A stretch of 5,199 nucleotides of DNA from an uncultured Pseudomonadota bacterium (GTDB lineage: Bacteria > Myxococcota_A > UBA796 > UBA9615). Location of the stretch: the NCBI GenBank assembly GCA_937907595.1, contig CALCXL010000076.1, positions 1-5,199 on the forward strand, read 5' to 3'. The notes under the pieces were generated by a model that ran no database searches, was not told where the DNA came from, and worked only from the letters and a program-made list of their open reading frames with translations. This document shows positions 1 through 5,199 of this stretch, in pieces (position 1 is the stretch's first letter; every line of letters begins with the position of its first letter). Both the position numbers and the translations under genes were made by a program.

Positions 1-747
1 CCCCGCACCCACGCGCGCCTGCTCGTGCTTCGCGCCCGGCTCCGCTGGCTGGAGGGACGGCTGGACGAGGCCCAGGCCGACCTGGACGCCGCCCGCGCCG
101 ACGTGGCGTCGGTGGGCGACCGCGAGGCCGAGGCCGAACGCGTCGGCGTGCAGGCGGGCATCCTGCGCAGCCAGGGTCGCTGGACCGAGGCCGTGGGCGC
201 GGCGAAGTGGGCCCAGGAGGCCGACGGCGAGGCCCAGGACCCCAGCGCTGTCGCCAGCCGCGCCGTGGCCGTGGCCCACGCAGAAGCCTGGGAAGCCGCC
301 GCCACCTGGCTGGCGAGCGGCGACGTCGAGCCCCTGCGCGACGCCGTCGCCGGCGCCGACCGCGCGCTGGCGGAGGTGGACCCCGACCCCTTCTTCGCCC
401 TGTGGCTGGGCCTGAAGACCCGGGTGGTGGAGGCGGAGCTCCTCCTGGCCACCGCTGCGGCCACGCCTCCCCTCGGGCACCGCCGCATCCTCGAACGCCT
501 GCGCGAAGAGGCCCGGGCCCACGTCCAGCGCGGCGTCACCGGGGAGCCCGCGCTGGCGATGTTGACGGCCTGGGCCCTCAAGCTCTGCGGCGAAGACCCC
601 AGCGCGCTGGCGGCGGAGGCGGAGGCGGAGGCGCAGACCCTGGGCCTGGCGGGCCTGGCCAGCCTGGCGCGTGCGGTGGCGGGTGGAGAGCCCGGAGAGC
701 ACGCCCCGGCCACCCTGCTCGCGGCGATGCTCGCCCAGCGGAGCTGA
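1..747 (+). CDS. TPR-like alpha-helical protein, C-terminal part (5' end outside window)
   Basis: The frame is open from base 1 to the TGA at 745-747, giving 248 visible residues. A GTG at 25 could be a start, but no ribosome binding site precedes it and the eight codons before it read like coding sequence, so I treat the gene as cut by the window edge. The protein is Ala/Glu/Arg/Leu-rich and almost wholly helical. Two helix-turn-helix units with TPR-like spacing are visible: residues about 5-34 (RWLEGRLDEAQ in the middle) and about 46-75 (LRSQGRWTEAV). A weaker unit lies at about 81-125. The C-terminal third has an Ala-Glu run (AEAEAEAQ) followed by Leu/Ala-rich helices. There is no signal peptide or membrane segment in the visible part. 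Such repeats usually form protein-binding scaffolds and often sit at the C-terminus of large regulatory kinases or ATPases, but no catalytic domain is visible, so the role is unknown. It converges on the lipoprotein gene. Confidence 0.83.
   Translation, partial: PRTHARLLVLRARLRWLEGRLDEAQADLDAARADVASVGDREAEAERVGVQAGILRSQGRWTEAVGAAKWAQEADGEAQDPSAVASRAVAVAHAEAWEAAATWLASGDVEPLRDAVAGADRALAEVDPDPFFALWLGLKTRVVEAELLLATAAATPPLGHRRILERLREEARAHVQRGVTGEPALAMLTAWALKLCGEDPSALAAEAEAEAQTLGLAGLASLARAVAGGEPGEHAPATLLAAMLAQRS
613..636 (+). repeat. Short in-frame hexanucleotide tandem repeat (GCGGAG)
   Basis: Three perfect GCGGAG units (613-630) are followed by a fourth with changes (GCGCAG, 631-636). The repeat is in frame with the TPR-like gene and encodes alternating Ala-Glu, ending in Ala-Gln. 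A unit of six bases means that gain or loss of copies would change the helix length by two residues without shifting the frame. It is short and could simply reflect codon bias in a helical, acidic stretch. Confidence 0.7.
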
Positions 748-756
748 CGGCGACCA

Positions 757-795
757 CCCGCCCCACGGGGCCGGCGCCCCACGGTGTCCGGCGGG
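757..795. terminator. GC-rich hairpin in the convergent gap; possible bidirectional terminator
   Basis: The 49-bp gap between the two converging stop codons holds a perfect 5-bp stem, GGGGC at 767-771 and GCCCC at 776-780, around a four-base loop. An outer stem pairs CCCGCC at 757-762 with GGCGGG at 790-795. The same gap carries a 9-bp direct repeat, GCCCCACGG, at 760-768 and 776-784, which offers alternative pairings. The position between tail-to-tail genes suits a shared terminator. There is no T-run on either strand, so it is not a classical intrinsic terminator, and GC-rich DNA makes such stems by chance. Confidence 0.3.
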
Positions 796-796
796 G

Positions 797-3175
797 TCAG
801 GGCACCTCAGCCGATGCTTCGGGAGAGGCGGGCTCCTGCGGAGGGGGCAGGGACTGGAGTCGCCGCCGCTCGCCTTCGGCCGAGCAGGGCTCCTCCCAGG
901 GGTCATCGAACGGCGTGGCGTCGGGGTGAGCCGGCGCCGTGACCCACTGCAGGTCGAACAGCTCGCTGGGCCGCTCCGGGCTCAGGCGCAGGCGCCCCTG
1001 GGTGCTCGCCTCCTCGCCGGGGCCCAGGTCGCCCAGGTAGGGGCGGGCGTGCAGGCAGATGCCCGCGTTGGCGTTGCCCCCCACCACGTCGGATCCGTCC
1101 ATGCCAAAGGCGAGCGTCAGGCGGTTGTCCAGGGAGGAGAGCTCGGTGACGGGCGAGGAGGCGTGCAGGAGCTCGACGTAGTGGGGATCGCCGACGTCCG
1201 TGCGGTAGTCCGACAGCGGCCGCAGCTCCCCCTGGAACCGGGCACGCACGCGATCCTGCCCGGCCGGGGGGAAGGGCCAGGCCGCCTCGGTCTGGTTGGT
1301 CGCCACGCACAGCAGGCCGCGCACGTCCGTCCAGGGCGTGCGACCCCGGTTCTCCAGCCGCATCTCGATGTCGACCCCCCGCTCCCGGCCGACCACCCGC
1401 GCCCAGAAGGAGACGTCCGGCCCTTCGCTGATCAACTCCACCGCGAGGCCCGAGGGATCGACGACCCTGCGGTGCTCCGCCTTCGCCAGGGTCTCCTCCA
1501 GTCCGCCGCCCCCGTGCAACCACTCGGGCATCGACAGGACCAAGGGGCCCAGCGGCCCCGGAGACGGCGGCTCCAAGCCCACGGTGCGCCCCTCGAAGCG
1601 CACCTCATCGGCGGTGTTGACCCTCCAGGGGGGGCCGCCCGCGGGCAGGTCGCTGTCCGCCCGGCGCTCCACTTCGAGCACGGTCCATCCGTCGACCGCA
1701 GGCAGCGTCACCGCCGCCAACCAGGGCTGCCCGTCGACGGGCCCGCAGGGGAGCTCACGGGACGCTCCGCTCCACGGGTCCACCGCCCGCGCGGCGCAGC
1801 GGGAGCCCGTCCGGACCAGCACCCCACCGACCTGCAGGACCTGGCCTCCGGGGTCGCGCCCCTGCAGGTGGTAGGCGCGCCGATCGTTGGCCAGGTCCCA
1901 GAAGCGCCGGACCCGGAGCCCCGCCGACAGCTCCTCGGGCGGCAGGGGGGCGATCCGGCGCTCCCCGGCGCGCTCGGGCCGAGCCAGGATCTCCCCGATG
2001 GCCCGGCGCAGGGCGGCGGCGTCCACCCGGTCGATGAGCACGGGGGCGAAGCCGGGGGACCGGGCGGCGTTGGGGTCCGCGATCGGCTCGGTGGAGACGA
2101 CCTGCAGCCCCTGCACCGCCTGGATCAGCCGGCGCCCGTGGGCACCCCCGAGCAGCGAGGGCGGGGGCACGAGCAGGGCGACCTCGCTGGCCCGCGGGAT
2201 GATCTGGGGATCGGGGGGGAGCCAGAGGCCGTCGGGCACCAGGGCTGCGCGCCAGGGCAGGTGCGATCCGTCGAGCGCGGCGGCCGCGGCGATCAGCCAG
2301 TCCTCGAGCGCTTCCGCCTGCGCCGTCGGCCCCCGCAGCGCCTCCGCGGGCACCACCAGGGCGATCTCGGAGTGCTCCCGCCCCAGCCAGCCCGGTCGAC
2401 CCCGCAGGGCAGCGAGCAGGGACGCGTGCCTCCGTTCGAGGGGGGTCCCCACCCAGAGCACCGCGCCGTCGACGAGGGCGGCGGCCAGCGCGGCGTCCTC
2501 CAGCCCACCGGTCGGCACCGAGATCACGGGGCGCCGACCCAGCCCGCGCAGGAGGGAGTGGCCGACGCGTGCGACGCCGGGCTCGGGCGGCGCGCTCCAA
2601 CGCAGCAGGTCGGCCCCGCCCAGCCTCCGGGCCAGGGCCGTCAGGCTGGGGGGAGCGTCCACGGACGACCGGGTGAGCAGGCGGACGTCGTTCCTCCAGC
2701 GCTGCACGGTGGTCGCGGCGTCGCCGTCCGACACCAACAGCAGGGAGACGCCGTCGCGCAACGCGTCCTGGACCAGGGTCTCCTGCCGGCGCGCGGTGGG
2801 CCCGGCGGCGGAGCAGGGCGCCGCGTCCTCGGCGGAGTGGGTGATGGTTCGACCGGGCACCGACGGGGGGCCGATGATGGCCGCCGTGCCGGGGTAGTCG
2901 GCGACGTGGCCGCCCAGCTTGGCGGTGTAGGCGTAGCCGGGCGCGGCGCCGGGGCCCCCGGGGACCCGGGGGGAGATCCACGAGAGATCGAGCGACCCGT
3001 CGGATGGAGCCGCCGCGATCGTGGCCCCGCCGTCCGCAGCGGGTGGTGATGCCTCGGGGGGCGCGCGAGCGACGGCGCCGTCCTCCGGGCCCGCCTGCGT
3101 GTCCGCGGTGCCGCCGCAGCCCGCCAGGAGCAGCGAGAGCGCGAGCGCCCGAGCGCTGGAGCGCGGGAGGCTCAC
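797..3175 (-). CDS. Predicted lipoprotein with glycoside-hydrolase-like multidomain layout, function unknown
   Basis: This 792-residue protein starts at GTG 3175, overlapping the trkA stop as GTGA. The start is supported by the lipoprotein signal directly after it: basic N-region, hydrophobic ALALSLL and lipobox LAGC with the acylated Cys at residue 20. Gly follows the Cys, with no Asp at +2, so an outer-membrane lipoprotein is plausible. Residues 21-65 are an Ala/Pro/Gly linker. Residues about 80-400 alternate helices with short hydrophobic strands (GVSLLLVSD 142-150, PVISVP 216-221, AVLWVGTP 238-245, IALVVP 271-276, EVALLVPPP 331-339), like a barrel plus a Rossmann-like domain. Residues about 440-505 are strand-rich (DPWSGASRELP, then DGWTVLEVE), resembling the small beta domain after many glycoside hydrolase barrels. 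Residues about 520-740 look like a second beta-sandwich (VDIEMRLENRGRTPWTDV; CLHARPYLGDLGPGEEA). The tail is Pro/Glu/Ser-rich. I see no Asn-Glu or other clear catalytic acid motif, so sugar binding or a degenerate enzyme is as likely as hydrolysis. The gene is certain; the fold is inference. Confidence 0.88.
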   Translation of the reverse strand: MSLPRSSARALALSLLLAGCGGTADTQAGPEDGAVARAPPEASPPAADGGATIAAAPSDGSLDLSWISPRVPGGPGAAPGYAYTAKLGGHVADYPGTAAIIGPPSVPGRTITHSAEDAAPCSAAGPTARRQETLVQDALRDGVSLLLVSDGDAATTVQRWRNDVRLLTRSSVDAPPSLTALARRLGGADLLRWSAPPEPGVARVGHSLLRGLGRRPVISVPTGGLEDAALAAALVDGAVLWVGTPLERRHASLLAALRGRPGWLGREHSEIALVVPAEALRGPTAQAEALEDWLIAAAAALDGSHLPWRAALVPDGLWLPPDPQIIPRASEVALLVPPPSLLGGAHGRRLIQAVQGLQVVSTEPIADPNAARSPGFAPVLIDRVDAAALRRAIGEILARPERAGERRIAPLPPEELSAGLRVRRFWDLANDRRAYHLQGRDPGGQVLQVGGVLVRTGSRCAARAVDPWSGASRELPCGPVDGQPWLAAVTLPAVDGWTVLEVERRADSDLPAGGPPWRVNTADEVRFEGRTVGLEPPSPGPLGPLVLSMPEWLHGGGGLEETLAKAEHRRVVDPSGLAVELISEGPDVSFWARVVGRERGVDIEMRLENRGRTPWTDVRGLLCVATNQTEAAWPFPPAGQDRVRARFQGELRPLSDYRTDVGDPHYVELLHASSPVTELSSLDNRLTLAFGMDGSDVVGGNANAGICLHARPYLGDLGPGEEASTQGRLRLSPERPSELFDLQWVTAPAHPDATPFDDPWEEPCSAEGERRRLQSLPPPQEPASPEASAEVP
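3116..3175 (-). other. Lipoprotein signal peptide with lipobox
   Basis: The first 20 codons of the lipoprotein encode a short type II signal: two Arg (residues 5 and 9) before a hydrophobic core and the lipobox L17-A18-G19-C20. The Cys codon is at 3116-3118. Signal peptidase II would cut before Cys20, leaving a lipid-anchored mature protein of 773 residues. The following residues (GGTADTQAGP) are the flexible type usual after the anchor. Confidence 0.88.
3172..3175 (-). promoter_or_regulatory. GTGA stop-start overlap coupling trkA to the lipoprotein gene
   Basis: The trkA stop TGA (3172-3174) and the lipoprotein start GTG (3173-3175) share bases. The purine run AAGGG lies directly against the GTG with no spacing, so it is a poor Shine-Dalgarno for this start. 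Translation probably restarts by coupling after trkA termination. This fixes both the operon relationship and the start codon. Confidence 0.8.
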
Positions 3176-4521
3176 CCCTTGGCGCGCCGGAACAGGCGCA
3201 GCACCTCGTCGCGGACCTCCGGCAGGGTGAAGACCACCACCGAGTCCCCGGGCAGCATCTCGTCGGTGCCGGTGGGGATGAAGACGCGGTCCTCCCGCAC
3301 GATGCAGCCGATGATCGCCCCCCGCGGGAAGTCGATGTACATCAGGGAGCGGCCGAGCACGCGCGCGCGGTCGGGCACGGTGATCTCCAGGATCTCCCCC
3401 TTGCCGTCCTCCACCCGCACCACCTGGCGGACCTCCCCTGAGCGGACGTGGGCCAGGATGTGGTTGGCGGCGCTGCGCCGGGGGCTGATGGCGACGTCCA
3501 GGCCCACGTCCCGGGCCGCGCCCAGGTAGTCGCCCCGGTGGATCAGCGCGATGGACCGGCGCGTGCCCAGGCCGCGGGCGAGCAGGCTGGCCATCACGTT
3601 GACCTCGTCCTCCCGCGTCAGGGCCAGGAAGGCGTCGGCCTCCCCCACCTCCTCCTCGATGAGCAGGTTGCGGTCCGTGCCGTCGCCGTGCAGCACCAGC
3701 GCGTCCTTGAGCTCTGCGGCCAGCTCCCGGCAGCGCTCCAGCCGGCTCTCCACGATCGTCACGTCGATGCCGTCGTGGCCCAAGCGGCGCGCCACCTCCA
3801 GCCCGATCTCCCCGCCGCCCACCAGCACCACCCGGGACGCGCGGCCGCTGGGGTCCATGCCGAACATGGACTCCATGCGGGGGATGGCGTCGATGTCGCC
3901 GATGATCCACACGTGGTCGCCCAGCTGGACGTGGTCGCCGCCGTGGGGCACGAGCACCCGGCCGTCGCGCACCACCGCCGCGATCAGCGCGCCGCGCGGC
4001 ATGGAGATGTCCCGCAGCTGCTTGTCCAGGAAGCGCGTCTTCTCCGCCACCTTGATGTCGACCACCTCCACGCGGTTGTCGGCCAGGTTGCGGATCTCCA
4101 GGGCCCCGAAGGAGCGCACCACCTGGTGGACCTCCATGGCGGCCAGCACCTGCGGGTTGATCAGCAGGTCCACGCCGACCACGTCGTGCGCGAAGCCGCC
4201 CTCCTCCTCGTAGTAGGCGCGGTCGGCGACGCGGGCGATGGCCTGCTTAGCGCCCAGCTGCTTGGCGGTCAGCGCCGCCAACATGTTGACCTCGTCGCTG
4301 TCGGTGACGGCGATCACCAGATCGCAGCTGGCGACCCCGGCCTCCCGCAGCGTCTTGAGCGCGGCGCCGTGCCCCTGCAGCGTCTGCAGGTCGCTGTGCT
4401 CTACGGCCCGCTCCAGCCGCGCGGCGTCGCGGTCGACGGCGCGGATGCGGTGCCCTTCGAAGGAGAGGGTCGCGGCCAGGAAGCGGCCGACTTCGCCCAT
4501 GCCGATGATGACGATGTCCAT
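3172..4521 (-). CDS. trkA: Trk system potassium uptake regulatory protein TrkA
   Basis: This 449-residue cytoplasmic protein is the gating subunit of a Trk/Ktr potassium transporter. It forms a ring under the membrane channel subunit and controls K+ flux in response to bound NAD(H) or nucleotide. It has the full duplicated layout, RCK-N/RCK-C twice, near the usual length of about 450-460. The first Rossmann site is GMGEVG (7-12) with the acidic D30 ending strand 2 and VTDSDEVNM at 72-80. The first TrkA-C domain is about 140-220 (MPRGALIAAVVRDG, GDHVWIIG). The second Rossmann site is GGGEIG (235-240) with E258, HGDGTD (278-283) and LTREDEVNVM (about 301-310). The second TrkA-C domain runs from about 365 to the end (FPRGAIIGCIVRED, GDSVVVF). 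Both nucleotide sites look intact. I chose ATG 4521 because family members begin right at the first strand (MDIVIIG); an in-frame TTG at 4542 would add seven basic residues. No strong ribosome binding site precedes it. No trkH-like gene is in the window. Confidence 0.96.
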   Translation of the reverse strand: MDIVIIGMGEVGRFLAATLSFEGHRIRAVDRDAARLERAVEHSDLQTLQGHGAALKTLREAGVASCDLVIAVTDSDEVNMLAALTAKQLGAKQAIARVADRAYYEEEGGFAHDVVGVDLLINPQVLAAMEVHQVVRSFGALEIRNLADNRVEVVDIKVAEKTRFLDKQLRDISMPRGALIAAVVRDGRVLVPHGGDHVQLGDHVWIIGDIDAIPRMESMFGMDPSGRASRVVLVGGGEIGLEVARRLGHDGIDVTIVESRLERCRELAAELKDALVLHGDGTDRNLLIEEEVGEADAFLALTREDEVNVMASLLARGLGTRRSIALIHRGDYLGAARDVGLDVAISPRRSAANHILAHVRSGEVRQVVRVEDGKGEILEITVPDRARVLGRSLMYIDFPRGAIIGCIVREDRVFIPTGTDEMLPGDSVVVFTLPEVRDEVLRLFRRAKG

Positions 4522-4566
4522 GCGCCGCCGAGTATGCCGCAATCCGTCGGGCGAGAGAGGGCAAGC

Positions 4567-4578
4567 CGGCCCGGGCCG
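4567..4578. repeat. 12-bp perfect palindrome between the coiled-coil gene and trkA
   Basis: CGGCCCGGGCCG is its own reverse complement and lies in the 63-bp gap, just after the upstream stop codon. It does not extend perfectly on either side and no T-run follows it in the direction of transcription. It could be a protein-binding site or a weak RNA hairpin, but palindromes built only of G and C are common at this base composition. Confidence 0.4.
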
Positions 4579-4584
4579 AGCCGA

Positions 4585-5199
4585 TCAGTGCAGGTGCGGC
4601 GCCGTCTTGCGGGAACGGCCGGTCCGGCCGGCCTCCAGGGCCTCCTCCAGCTCCTCCTCGGCCTGGCGCGCCTGCTCCACCGACTCCAGCACCCGGGCCA
4701 CGCGGGGGTGCAGGTCGGGCAGGTTGGCCACGGCGAAGTCGGTGGCGTCGGGGTCGGCCTCGAAGGCGCGGAGGTCGGTGATCAGCAGGTCGATCTGACC
4801 CGACAGCGTGGTGAGCCGATCCAGCACGTCCTCCCGCTCGCGCAGGATGGCGTCCACCCGCAGCCGGTGGCCTCGCACCGCCTCCAGCTCCTTGAGGGCC
4901 GCCGTGGAGTCCCCTTCGGGCGTCGCCACCCGCCGCTCCAGCTTCGTGATGCGCTGGTCCAGCAGCCAGGGGTCGTGCTCGCTCCGCGACAGGAAGGCGT
5001 CGGCCTTGCGCAGCTCGTCCAGCAGGTCCGCCACCACGTCCTGCATCGCCGGCAGGCCGTCCAGCCCCTCCACCGTGCTCCCGTCGGCGCGCAGGTGCCG
5101 GGCCTGGGCGATGAGGGCGGCCACGCGGTTGGGCAGGGTGCGCAGCTCCGGCACGGCGGGCCGAAGCCCCTGCACCCGCCCCGTGGGCACCGAGCCGGA
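4585..5199 (-). CDS. Coiled-coil protein of unknown function, C-terminal part (5' end probably outside window)
   Basis: The frame is open from the right edge to the TGA at 4585-4587, giving 204 visible residues. A GTG at 5190 is a possible start, but the bases before it are not a ribosome binding site and read as codons, so the gene probably continues beyond the window. I do not recognise the family. The visible part is nearly all helix with heptad-like patterns. One helical block is LPNRVAALIAQARHL plus MQDVVADLLDELRKADAFL, a second is WLLDQRITKLERRV, and a third, long one runs through ALKELEAVRGHRLRVDAILREREDVLDRLTTLSGQIDLLI. After a short loop (ADPDATDFAVANLPDLHP) a final acidic helix (ARQAEEELEEALEAG) leads to a basic, His-containing tail ending APHLH. 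No Cys, signal peptide or membrane segment is visible. It is probably a cytoplasmic oligomerising or scaffold domain, perhaps the C-terminal part of a larger membrane or regulatory protein. It lies 63 bp upstream of trkA in the same direction and may share its transcript. Confidence 0.82.
   Translation of the reverse strand, partial: SGSVPTGRVQGLRPAVPELRTLPNRVAALIAQARHLRADGSTVEGLDGLPAMQDVVADLLDELRKADAFLSRSEHDPWLLDQRITKLERRVATPEGDSTAALKELEAVRGHRLRVDAILREREDVLDRLTTLSGQIDLLITDLRAFEADPDATDFAVANLPDLHPRVARVLESVEQARQAEEELEEALEAGRTGRSRKTAPHLH

Noticed and set aside
1021..1038. Two adjacent near-identical 9-mers (GGCCCAGGT, CGCCCAGGT)
   Set aside because: They lie inside the lipoprotein coding sequence and encode part of the YLGDLGPG turn; the similarity follows from Leu-Gly codon use.
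1887..2897. + strand open frame of 336 codons within the lipoprotein region
   Set aside because: Arg/Ser/Ala-rich with no recognisable domain; it is the complement of the real gene.
671..3049. A very long + strand open frame (792 codons) antisense to the lipoprotein gene
   Set aside because: Its translation is dominated by Gly, Arg, Pro and Gln with no domain-like pattern, and it runs opposite a gene with a clear signal peptide and coupled start. Long antisense frames are expected at this GC content because stop codons are rare.
3176..3910. An N-terminal extension of the lipoprotein frame reaching to 3910
   Set aside because: It lies entirely inside trkA in another frame and reads as Gly/Arg/Pro-rich shadow sequence. 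The GTG at 3175 is followed at once by a lipoprotein signal, which must be N-terminal.
3551..4213. + strand open frame of 220 codons opposite trkA, rich in Ser, Arg and Thr
   Set aside because: It is a mirror of the strongly conserved TrkA coding sequence, with low-complexity composition typical of a shadow frame.
4522..4542. TTG start at 4542 for trkA
   Set aside because: It adds seven residues (MRHTRRR) before the conserved first strand, has no better ribosome binding site, and TTG is less likely than the ATG at 4521.
4560..4584. Possible intrinsic terminator between the coiled-coil gene and trkA
   Set aside because: The palindrome has no proper loop when fully paired and no T-run follows it, so there is no good reason to split the transcript here.

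Overview
The window is very GC-rich bacterial chromosomal DNA. By reading the composition I estimate about 70% G+C, with G or C at most third codon positions. A lipobox signal peptide, a full-length two-domain TrkA and low-complexity Ala/Pro/Gly-rich proteins together suggest a Gram-negative, high-GC lineage. A myxobacterium-like or related deltaproteobacterial group is the best guess, but this is inference from style and not from a marker gene.

Layout. Four protein-coding regions account for nearly all of the window. On the + strand, 1-747 is the 3' end of a gene for an alpha-helical, TPR-like protein; its start lies off the left edge. A 49-bp convergent gap (748-796) follows, containing a GC hairpin. 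The rest is on the - strand and reads right to left. First comes the 3' part of a gene for a coiled-coil protein of unknown function (4585-5199, open to the right edge). After a 63-bp gap come trkA (3172-4521), the NAD-binding regulatory subunit of a Trk/Ktr-type potassium uptake system, and then a 792-residue predicted lipoprotein (797-3175). The lipoprotein's GTG start overlaps the trkA stop codon by 4 bp.

How the genes relate. The GTGA overlap makes trkA and the lipoprotein gene very likely co-transcribed and translationally coupled. The coiled-coil gene upstream may belong to the same transcript. No potassium channel subunit (TrkH/KtrB/TrkG) is visible, so TrkA's membrane partner must lie elsewhere or just outside the window. 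The lipoprotein is the least ordinary item. Its order of segments (alternating strand/helix region, a beta domain, a second beta-sandwich-like domain) resembles glycoside-hydrolase-like proteins with accessory beta domains, but I see no convincing catalytic motif. I found no RNA genes, CRISPR arrays, insertion sequences or attachment sites, and no clear evidence of a new defence or mobile system.
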